Part shown: piece by piece, positions 55,914 through 64,000 of the stretch
Layout: each line of letters opens with the position of its first letter
Position numbering within the stretch: position 1 is the stretch's first letter
From: Symbiodinium natans
Lineage: Eukaryota > Sar > Dinophyceae > Suessiales > Symbiodiniaceae
Assembly (NCBI GenBank): GCA_905221605.1
Contig: CAJNDS010002102.1
Coordinates: 1,169,147-1,233,146 of the forward strand
Length of the DNA: 64,000 nt
Direction: 5' to 3'
Notes under the pieces: generated by a model
What the model was told of the DNA's origin: nothing
Seen by the model: only the letters and a program-made list of their open reading frames with translations
Database searches by the model: none
Made by a program: the position numbers and the translations under genes

Positions 55914-56727
55914 TTAATATACACTGCTTTCAGCTTTCGGCATGCGCAGGCTCAACTCACGCGCCTTCTGTTGCTGTGCACGAAACGCCTGGTAGCGCTC
56001 CTGTGCCAGGACCTGGAGCGAAACGCGTCTCCCAGCCCGGGGAGCTCAATGTTCCATTACAAGGGTAGTGTCCTGATTAGGCAATATGCATGTTAAAATT
56101 CTCTTGCTGGCTTGCTGGGTGCTGTCTCTCCCTCTCTTTTCGGGCCTTTGATTGTTGAGGTGAGAGTGCCACTCTGACCTTTCCCGCATCCTTCTGGTGC
56201 AATCTGCCTGCAGATACTTCAAAAGCATTGAAAAGATAAGCTCAGCCACACCTCATCCCCAAACCCTATAGTACTCTAAGAGTGCCCTGAGGTCCAGACC
56301 AATCGCTCCGCACCCCTTGCCTCGACTTTGGCAGTCTCACGCTGAAGCTCCTGGTATTCTCCAGGGCTGTGTGGATCAAGGTCAAGGTTTTGCATGCGCC
56401 ATCGCGACTTCAATTAATTAGGCTCTCGACCCTCGGCCGATGTGACTTTTCAAATTTCGCCTCCCCCTCGCGCTGGTAAAGACTGATATCTGCGAGTACA
56501 GAGGCTGCAGCCGTCGCGCGAGCAGACTGTCTGAGTCCCTCACTCCCTAGCCTTACTCTCCCATAACCCGACGAACCTTTCCAAAACTGCCGCCTATAAA
56601 CTCTACGACTCTAAACCCGATTGCAGAGAAATGCAGGGGCCTTCGCCTTCCGCGCGGCCTTTTCGGCCTCCCGCTCCAGGCCAGTGCCGCGGGGCGGCGG
56701 GACCGGGTACGGCGGCTTCCTTTGCAG
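55914..56727 (-). CDS. 3' part of an unrecognised basic, helical protein gene
   Basis: Exons 56641-56727 (29 codons, LQRKPPYPVPPPRGTGLERE start), 56321-56407 (29 codons, SRWRMQNLDLDPHSPGEYQE start) and 55914-56012 (33 codons to TAA; VLAQERYQAFRAQQQKAREL then ending PKAESSVY) are all phase 0. A fourth exon near 56130-56205 (ADCTRRMRERSEWHSHLNNQ) is likely. The last exon's stop is about 75 bases from the atpC relic leader, so the two genes are packed tightly on the same strand. Function unknown. Confidence 0.6.
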
Positions 56728-56865
56728 CTCTTTTGTCTTTTTGGGAAATTGCGGTTCTCAACCAGCTCGTTTTCCTTTTCTTGCCACCTGGGGAACCTGA
56801 CCCCCCCTCCTTTGTAGCATTGGGTGTTCATGCAACTGCCACAAATGTATGTGAATGTAAATAAA

Positions 56866-56871
56866 GAAGTG

Positions 56872-56917
<46 letters not shown>

Positions 56918-56918
56918 C
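56866..56918. repeat. TA then GT dinucleotide repeats
   Basis: An alternating TATATATG tract passes into GTGTGTGTGT. Confidence 0.9.
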
Positions 56919-57132
56919 GTGGTTCTTAGCGCTTACTTTGGGGGGTAAGCCTGGTCAACTCCTTGACTTACACGCCGTTTGCATGGCCAACTGTGGTCAC
57001 ATTTTGAATGGCATCGTATTTCATTGCAAGCATGGCATAGTCCCCGGGAAAGGAAGGGTCTCGAGATGCGGGGCGCGGTTGGATCTCAGAACATCGCACA
57101 CGTGATTTAAGCAGACGATCATCTGATTGCCC

Positions 57133-57181
57133 GAAACCCTAAACCCTCCCTAACCCTAAACCCTAAACCCTAAACCCTGAA
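57133..57181. repeat. Interstitial CCCTAAA tract
   Basis: About six units, one interrupted by CCCTCC. Confidence 0.85.
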
Positions 57182-57501
57182 CAGGCCCCAGAATGCAGGT
57201 GAAGGGGCAGTGGGGCCGACATGGCATCTCCGGCAACGGCACTGAAGCCGAAAGGCAAGAGGAAACGCAGGGCCCCGATGTCATCGATAGATGTGAGCTA
57301 CGCATAGGACCCCAGATGACCCAACAACTAGCTGGATGTCACATGTGTTCACTTCTGCGAAAGAAAGGGCTTTTCGTTGCACTCTACGAAACAACGGGTC
57401 TCCAGATGATTGGGTAGAAACCGATAACACTCTGTGAAGCCACACGACCCCCCCAGCACCTTTCCTTAATACCCTGCGATGCAGGTGCAGATATCGGAAG
57501 C

Positions 57502-58912
57502 CTCGGAGCGGAGCTTCTGGACCTCCTGGGAGGCGGAGGCGGAAGCCAACTTTCCAGGAATACGCAAACATGTACTTAGGATTCGGACAGAATACACAGA
57601 TGTACTCAGAAGGGAGGCCAATCTGGGATCTGAGAAAAAATGCGCTCTTCGAAGGCGGCTGGCGTCAGGAGCTAAGTCAAAGTCCATTTGCATGCCAGGG
57701 TGTCTCCAGAGAGAGATGCATCCAGAAAACAACATAGTCAAAACACGGAGTTCGGGTTCTTCAGGCTGAAACTGCAGAGGAGTTCAATTTCAGCCTCAAG
57801 AAGGCCTCGGGGTCTATCTCTGGAGTAGAACTGCACAAGGTCTGGAGTGCCTGCAGCCGCTGCACGGGCTGCCAAAACATCCAAACCCCCCATTGGCGCA
57901 CCTACCGAGGCTCCCAAGACGTGTGCTGGCAGCTGCTCGTGCAGGAGTTTTTGTTTCGATTGCCTGTTATTCGGAATCGTGGTGGAAGAACACGTCGAGC
58001 AACACTCGCCGCTGCCAAGCACGAATTCAAGCACTTGTAGGTCTGCACCCGGCACTAAGCCTAACGAAGCTACTAAGCTGGGAATGCCTTCTGAGCGGCG
58101 CATGGCGACGCGCCGGGACACGGGGAAGCAGCTGTACAGCACAGAATCCGACTGTCGAGCCACTGTTCTTTCAGACAGTGGCCACGAAGGGGTCCTTCTC
58201 CCTAAGAGAAAGGGAGAAGAAAGCTGCCGGAAGGCTCGGGCTCAGATCAAACTTGACCAAACCAACCTCGGCGGCCGGGAATTCGGGGGGGTGGATGGGT
58301 TGCCAGGTGGCGTAGGCCCTCCAATGGGTCTGCATGAGCTGAACATCCTTCATAGCCAAGATGAATGTCAGCGCTGGCGGCCAAGGGAATGACAACAAAA
58401 ACTTCCACGGTCGCCATGGTAGGGTGGCCAAGGCACCTCCTCCTCAGCCAAAGTCCGCACCTCCACACGGAGCAAGCGCACGAAGCGGCCGTTGACTTTG
58501 ATCCAGTCGCCTGGCCATTGATTTCAATCTGGCAGGGTGCAGGAGATTTTGGTGGCATCGCATTCCGTCATTGCGAAACATGCAGACTTTGTCAGGATGA
58601 GGAAAAAAAGCGCCATGCCTGGGTGCAAATTCTCGGCCAGACTCGCTTGTGCGGTGGAGGTGGTCTCCTCAGGCTACTCTGAATGCCACTTTCTCGACAC
58701 ATGCAAAGGAACAGGAATACTTTTCAGTATGGGCCCAGAACCAGCTGTCCAGCTTTGTGACCACAGGGTGTTGCTAAAGGCCTTAAACTCCGCAGCTCAA
58801 GGTCCTAACGGGCACAGCCTTGTCCCCAAAACCTGGTCTCCTCATCTGGCGTTGATAAGAGCTGCTGGTGGCGTGCAGTGCGAAGCATCCTCGGATCCCA
58901 GTCAAGGCACGT
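57502..58912 (-). CDS. Unrecognised multi-exon gene (partial)
   Basis: Clear exons: 58833-58912 (LDWDPRMLRTARHQQLLSTP, GT donor), 58406-58510 (GDWIKVNGRFVRLLRVEVRT then LAEEEVPWPPYHGD), 58267-58347 (27 codons, DVQLMQTHWRAYATWQPIHP, GT donor) and 57502-57549 (LASASASQEVQKLRSE). A further candidate near 58625-58680 reads ETTSTAQASLAENLHP. Each is flanked by AG acceptors, usually AG|G. The middle exons look like a folded domain and not a coiled coil, but I cannot name it. Start and stop not found. Confidence 0.5.
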
Positions 58913-59265
58913 CTTGGGCTTTAAAACTAATAGTGGCGCCATGACGAACGGGTTGTTTGGTTGTTGCCCTTTTTTTGTATCTCTCTCTGCCTCTTGAGGT
59001 AGTAACTCCTCGTGACTTCTGGGCACCATGAAGAACAGCCGCATAGCCCAAGGCACAACTCAGCTCTGCAAGCGTCACTTTTTTCTGATTTTTCACACAC
59101 AGAATGCATGCTCGGCCTGGGTAGGTGAACGGAGTTCAAGCTCAGAGCTCTAGCTGGATCGACTCCTGCAGAAATGAGACCGTCGAGACCTCCTCAGGCA
59201 TGTCCCTTTCCTGTGTCATGGCTGAAGTTGGAGAACCACGCGAGTAAGGTTCTGAGTGAGTGAAG

Positions 59266-61185
59266 CTACAAACCTTCAAATCTTGCTGAGCTAAGCCAAG
59301 TTTCGAAGAGGAGACCAGGCAGATCTACATGTGGGAACGGCGCATCCGGAATGGGCCTGCCTAGGAAGTGGGCCAGCGGCGCCCAGCCATCTGCAAAGTT
59401 GAACCTTGGTTTAGCAGGAATGGGAATGCGGACCTCTTCTGAAGCATCGACGTCACGAACTCCTCAAGACACCTTCAGACTAGGGGAGGCGTCAGAGCAA
59501 GTCTCAACCAAGCCTGAAAGTCTTGCCGTATGATCCCAAGCACATCCTTGATCAACATCAGAAGGCCATTCTGAAAGAAGCCCACAAAACCCAAAACTCC
59601 GGAAACGCCATTTTCAGCCGAGCCCGTTCCCGAAAGCACACTTGCTCCTAGTTACTAGTTTGAAGAGGCCGAAACGTGGGCCGCTCTAGGGCTTAGTGAA
59701 GGTTTTGCCACCTGCACACCACAGGGGTCCCGTCCCAGGCAGGTTGAGGGTTGTAGCATCTGACTGGAACGGACAGCGTGTTTGAGGGTTTACAGTCTAC
59801 CTTCGTCTGGACCAGAGTCTTCATCAGGGGCACGGGGGGAGGGCTGTTCCTCTTCGATGGGGCAGATTGAACCGTTGTCCAAGGCACACCAGCAATCGGT
59901 CGGCAGGAATGACCTCCTGAACTCGCTCATTGTGCTGCTTGTAGCCCTGCAGGGAGGAAAAGCCAACAATGAAATCAGGGCTGATCTAAATGTTGGAGTT
60001 GGCGCACCATTCCACATATTCCTTAGGAGTTTACTTGGAACCCCGATTATACGTCGACTTATGATTGGGGTTAGAAGTAAGCATGAACTGCCAAGCAAGA
60101 TTCCATCAGGGGCCTTTAATTAGACTCGTCATGGGCTTACAGAGGGGCTGCGCTCAATTCGGACGCCAACGTTGCTGATGCATCAACCCTGCCGACGAGT
60201 TGGTAACTTTCCACATGTTGCAGGACTGCGCATGCAGAAAGCGCGGGATCTTGAGGAATACCCGTACAGTGAGTTCCCAAGGGCATACAAATACAAGATT
60301 CCAGATCTGAAGCCTGATAAAAAGCTTGCTGCACCCTGCATCACCCTGCTACCCACGAACAGAAAGACTGCAAATTCGTGAAATCTTAGGTCCTTAGGGA
60401 AGCATGTAGATGAAAGATGCGGGCTGCCCTCTTGACGCCACGGGATACGCACCTAGACCAGTGTTCGCGTGAGCGGCTAAAGGTGCTTAAAAAGTTTAGG
60501 GTGATGACGTCTGTTCCCTAGTTGGGGTTGTCTGGGTTGGTGAGCTCTGCCTCCAAGCATTGCTCCTTGGACTCCTCGGACGCGTCCGGGTTGTTAAAGT
60601 CGCAGCCCCAGTAACGCGCGGCTGTGCAAGTGACCAGTTCTTCGTTCGTCGACCACTTCTCGGACTGGAAAGGAAATAGTGGCCCAGTGCGGTTCTTGGT
60701 TTCCGCCATGCCTCTCGTAAGCTTCACATAGCTCTCATACCACCTCTCCGGGTCTGAGATTGTCAGGACAAACTTCACCTTCGGGAAGGCCTCCTTAGTA
60801 GCCCAGCAACCATATTACAATAAGGCTACCCTTTTTTTGGTTGGTTACTTTTCAAAAGAACCCAAAAACCCAAAAGAAAAAGGGTAAAGGGTACCACTGC
60901 CTACCAAGCCTCCATTATCTCCTTGTACACGAGCTGGAAGGGTTCGTCCATCGCAGCATCGAAGCCCTCCAAAGTCTCCATTGCCTCCTGCAGCGAGCCG
61001 TTGGCGAAAAGGTACTCGCACCAAGACTGCCTCTTGGCAAACTCATAGCCGCTGTGCAGTGTGTTGAGGCCAAGCATGTTCATTGCCACGTGCATGGACT
61101 GGGTGCCAGTACGCGGCGCCCCAATGTCCAGTACTTCCAATGTTGCTGAGGGCACAAAGTAGATGAAAAGAAGCAGCGCGAACAT
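59266..61185 (-). CDS. Sulfotransferase-like P-loop protein (Sulfotransfer_4 type), four exons
   Basis: Exons: 60913-61185, 60548-60793, 59888-59946, 59266-59404, giving 238 residues in one frame. Residues 1-16 are a signal-like hydrophobic start (MFALLLFIYFVPSATLE). LDIGAPRTGTQSMHVAMNML is the PAPS-binding P-loop of this family. FPKVKFVLTISDPERWYESY is the second nucleotide-binding motif. YKQHNERVQEVIPADRLLV and then NFADGWAPLAHFLGRPIPDA plus PFPHVD form the family's usual C-terminus; the GT donor at 59887 and AG|G at 59404 restore LLVFNFADGW. Length is normal for the family. The protein is probably secretory or luminal, transferring sulfate from PAPS to an unknown acceptor. The C-terminal tail after PFPHVD is uncertain. 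Confidence 0.8.
60794..60912 (-). other. Sulfotransferase intron 1 with direct-repeat ends and internal foldback
   Basis: Both exon-intron junctions carry GGAGGC (ATGGAGGCTTGG at the donor, AAGGAGGCCTTC at the acceptor), so the cut could be GA-AG or GC-AG. Inside, AAAGGGTA-type and TACCCTTT-type motifs face each other. Direct repeats at intron ends plus internal inverted repeats are features of introner elements. Confidence 0.55.
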
Positions 61186-61233
61186 TGCGGCTCAGCTTCT
61201 GGTCGTTTGCATGAAAGTTCGGTTAAGTGACAG

Positions 61234-61254
61234 CTTGAGCCAGAGTCAGAGTTT
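61234..61254 (-). other. Relic spliced leader upstream of the sulfotransferase gene
   Basis: The minus strand reads TCTGGCTCAAG (TGGCTCAAG exact), about 50 bases before the ATG. Confidence 0.5.
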
Positions 61255-61319
61255 CAAGTAGGGATAAGACTCATGATCCAAATAGCATGCTTTTGAAGCC
61301 GAACCATAGCGAAGCATCT

Positions 61320-61515
61320 ACCCCCAAACCCTCAACCCTAAACCCTGAACCCTAAACCCTACTTAGCAAGGCCCGTGAAGGCCGAGCCGCCGATCCCGCG
61401 TCCACAGCTCCACCACCTCTGTGGAGCTCTGCGTCTCTGGGACATCGAGAACCTACTGCTGCCGGGAGGGTTTAGGGTTTAGGGTTTAGGGTTTAGGGTT
61501 TCGGGTTTAGGGTTT
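61320..61515. repeat. Inverted telomere-type tracts flanking a 110-base GC-rich core
   Basis: CCCTAAA units at about 61326-61362 and TTTAGGG units at 61468-61513 point towards each other. The core includes a small hairpin, AGCTCCAC...GTGGAGCT. Confidence 0.8.
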
Positions 61516-61769
61516 CGGAACCGGGGAGGGGGGGCGGGGGGCGAAGAGCGGTTTGGGTTCCTTCCTTTTTTTGCCACCCGTCCAGCCATGCTCTACGGGT
61601 TTTTTGTCCCTCCTGCACAGCTGGGGCGCATCCACATCTACGGGGTTTAGTAAGGGTTTAGGCAAGAGGATCAACCATGTGCAAAAAGGGTAAACAATAC
61701 GTGTAGACATGTAGCTTTTTCACATATACACGTACATACATGTACATACATATATACATGCACATACAT

Positions 61770-61860
61770 ACATATATACATACATACATACATACATACA
61801 TACATACATACATACATACATACATACATACATACATGCATGCATACATACATACATGCA
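61770..61860. repeat. ACAT tetranucleotide microsatellite
   Basis: More than 15 ACAT units with a few ATGC interruptions. It produces false YVCM-repeat frames on the minus strand. Confidence 0.95.
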
Positions 61861-61991
61861 TAGGTACACGCACGTCGCATGGACATGAATACCGACATAT
61901 ATACACATACATATATATATATACATGTGCATATATGAATGTGTACAAACATGCACAGAAAATCACAGAAACATATACGCAGACTCCGAAC

Positions 61992-63229
61992 CTGGCAGAG
62001 CTGCGCTCTGACAGGGGCAGAAGGCCCAGCCTCCAAAAGCGTCTGGTCATCAGCGGCCACTACTTGCGCTCCTTTCTGAAGATCCTTGGCCTGTCCAGGC
62101 TCACCTAGCTCTTCGGCTACGGCTTGCGAGCTGCAGAACCATGGGTCACGGGCTGCTTGAAGGGACATGGGTCCAAGTTGGTGCCATAAGCCAAGAGGGA
62201 TCCGACATTGAGGTCGTAGCTTCGTTATGCCACTCAAACAGGAAAACTCTCCGTTCGACCGACCCATGAACCTTCGTTTAAAATCTGCTGGGCCTGCAGG
62301 TACTCAAACGCCTGTCCGACCTTGACCTTCAGCGTAGTCCCCGCCACAAAAGCGTGCCGCCCGCTGCCTGGCACGCAAACCTGAGCTCTCGCATGCTCTC
62401 GCATTGGGCCGCTACGCCATGGCCCAAGTCGCCGCCAGGGAATATTGAAGAGGCATTGAAGAGTGCCTCATAACCGTGAGTCGTGGATCTGCTGCACGTA
62501 TGCCAAGGAACCCAGGACGAAACGTCGCTGCACGCGTCGCAGTCTGTTGCAGATACGACCCGAGACATCTCTGGATGGACTTCGAGGCCTTGCACATGTC
62601 ACAGGCGAACCCCTCCAGCTGAATGACAGCAAACAGAATGAGCAATCATGACCTCCTACCCTCCTACATGGGCAGCGAAATAGCAGCAACGACTTTGGAT
62701 AGCTACGGCGTTGCACCCCAGTCCTCGAAGCTTGTCATTCTCCTCCTGCAGTCTATCAGCACGCAGCTGTTGCAGGAGCTGGCACTCAGCAAGCGCCGCA
62801 TTCTCCATCTGCAACTTCACCTCAGATTCTCCACTGAAAACGATGTGTCAACGTTGCCAGAGTCAAGCTGGTAGAGCGTGCTCCAGCGTGTGCTCCAGTA
62901 GCGTTGCGCGTCTGGTGTTTACAGCAATCCCCGAGTTGTGAGGGATTCCTGACCTTGAGGGTAGTCACCGCCAGTCTCGATTGTCGGAATTTGTCGGGTG
63001 GGATTCAGTTGTGCTTGCACTTGCACGTCGTGCTACAAGCAGGGTAAGTTGGGAATGTCAAAATGGGAACCCCGTATATGAGAGAGGGTCCTAAATATTC
63101 AGGTTGTACTGCACAGTACAACTTCTCTTGAGGCTTTCGGTGTGTCCAAGGCTCGTTCTCCGCGCGCAGCTGCTCCATCGCCGCCCGATGTGCTAGCCGC
63201 TCGCTCTCCAACCACCGCTGAGCCTGATC
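61992..63229 (-). CDS. Second coiled-coil protein gene (partial)
   Basis: Exons from 5' to 3': 63155-63229 (25 codons, DQAQRWLESERLAHRAAMEQ start), 62724-62820 (32 codons plus one base, VKLQMENAALAECQLLQQLR start), about 62470-62560 (RRVQRRFVLGSLAYVQQIH), 62381-~62440 (VAAQCESMRELR), 62294-62326 (VKVGQAFEYLQ) and 61992-62122 (43 codons, VAEELGEPGQAKDLQKGAQV start, GT donor). Heptad-like leucines suggest a long coiled coil. Ends are not defined. Confidence 0.5.
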
Positions 63230-63299
63230 CTTGCCTTGGGTGGTTGCTTGCACGCAGCAGGCAAGGACTTGGTCGGTTTGCACTCCCTGCACTGCATCG

Positions 63300-64000
63300 A
63301 CTTACCTCTGAATACCCAGCAGCACATAGGGGGGAAGGCATGACTTGCCTGAATGGGCATTGTTGGGGCACTTTGGAGATTGGGGATTGGTGCGGCTCTC
63401 TGCCGACTCACTGACCGCATTAGGCCCAGAGACAAACCTCTTAATCACAACTCGCAGCCCTACCATCGAAGCACCACGAACCCAACCTCCTGGATCCCCT
63501 GAACCCTAAGAAACAGCCAGACACAGGATTCCGCAGCGCCCTTCTGGTGCTGAAGCTCAGCGCACCTTGGATGCCGAGGTTTGCGCTTCAGGGTGAGGGC
63601 GCGGACGCCCCGATTCGAGAGGAGGTTCCGCGCTCCCACTGAGGCGCGTCGCCTTTACCCTCCTTAGACCCCAAAGAGTAGGTCGTCACCCCTAGGCTGT
63701 TGAAAGCTGAGAGAGTCCGGGAAAAGCGTTTTTCGAGCATAGGTCAGGGTTGCGGTAAACCCAACTGTAGACCTGTGACAGGCTTTGCTGTATTGAGGGT
63801 TCAGAGGTCTTAGTCTGCTCATGCCAAACCTGCCCTTTGTTCAACCCAGACTCTTGCTCTCATCAGCTGGGAGCAGGGCACACTACTCGAACACCGCAAA
63901 CCGGGCCACCTGTCCTCAACTTCCCTCAAACCCTTTTGCACACCCTAAACCCGAAACCCTTAACCCAAAATACCAAAGACCCCCTAAAAACTCCGGGACC
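63300..64000. other. Right edge
   Basis: No supported exon. Degenerate CCCTAAA-like fragments occur at 63940-63985. Confidence 0.4.

Noticed and set aside
61658-62050. Minus-strand frames full of YVCM repeats
   Set aside because: Simple translation of the ACAT microsatellite; not a protein gene.

Overview
The window looks like nuclear DNA from a photosynthetic dinoflagellate. Five things point there. (1) Every gene I can support lies on the minus strand, as in dinoflagellate unidirectional gene arrays. (2) Coding sequence is split into many short exons whose introns start mostly with GC or GA, seldom GT, and almost all end AG|G. (3) Decayed copies of the dinoflagellate spliced-leader sequence (core TTTTGGCTCAAG) sit upstream of start codons. 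(4) TTTAGGG/CCCTAAA tracts are scattered through spacers and introns. (5) Two gene families carry a signal peptide followed by a Phe-led transit region (FVSG, FLTG), as in proteins sent to plastids with more than two membranes. I cannot name the species.

The core, about 6.1 to 48.3 kb, is a tandem array of ten copies of one nine-exon gene. Each encodes a plastid-targeted, charged, mainly helical protein of about 442 residues that I do not recognise. I assembled all 90 exons by matching reading frame and phase across copies. The 80 introns have 65 GC, 13 GA and 2 GT donors, and some positions use different donor dinucleotides in different copies. Each unit also carries a decayed spliced leader upstream of the ATG and a palindrome-bearing element (GCGCTCGAGCGC) about 0.25 to 0.8 kb past the stop codon. 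Copy 3 is interrupted inside intron 3 by a 2-kb AT-rich insert holding a large foldback. A 5-kb gap between copies 9 and 10 holds exons of another gene.

Left flank (1 to 6 kb): exons of an unrecognised coiled-coil gene and a 2-oxoglutarate oxygenase domain joined to a CCCH zinc finger. Right flank (49 to 64 kb): a coiled-coil gene made of many very small exons; an intronless plastid ATP synthase gamma subunit with a decayed spliced leader 17 bases before its ATG; the 3' part of an unrecognised gene; a helical multi-exon gene; a four-exon sulfotransferase-like gene, also with a decayed leader; and a further coiled-coil gene.

The most unusual combination is in the array. A leader relic suggests the ancestor passed through a trans-spliced mRNA and was reinserted, yet every copy has eight introns, so introns may have been gained afterwards and before amplification. 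A related element of about 100 bases lies in introns of two unrelated genes (37123-37230 and 49639-49732), which fits intron-generating elements active here. Exon coordinates come from reading the sequence by eye; there is no transcript support.
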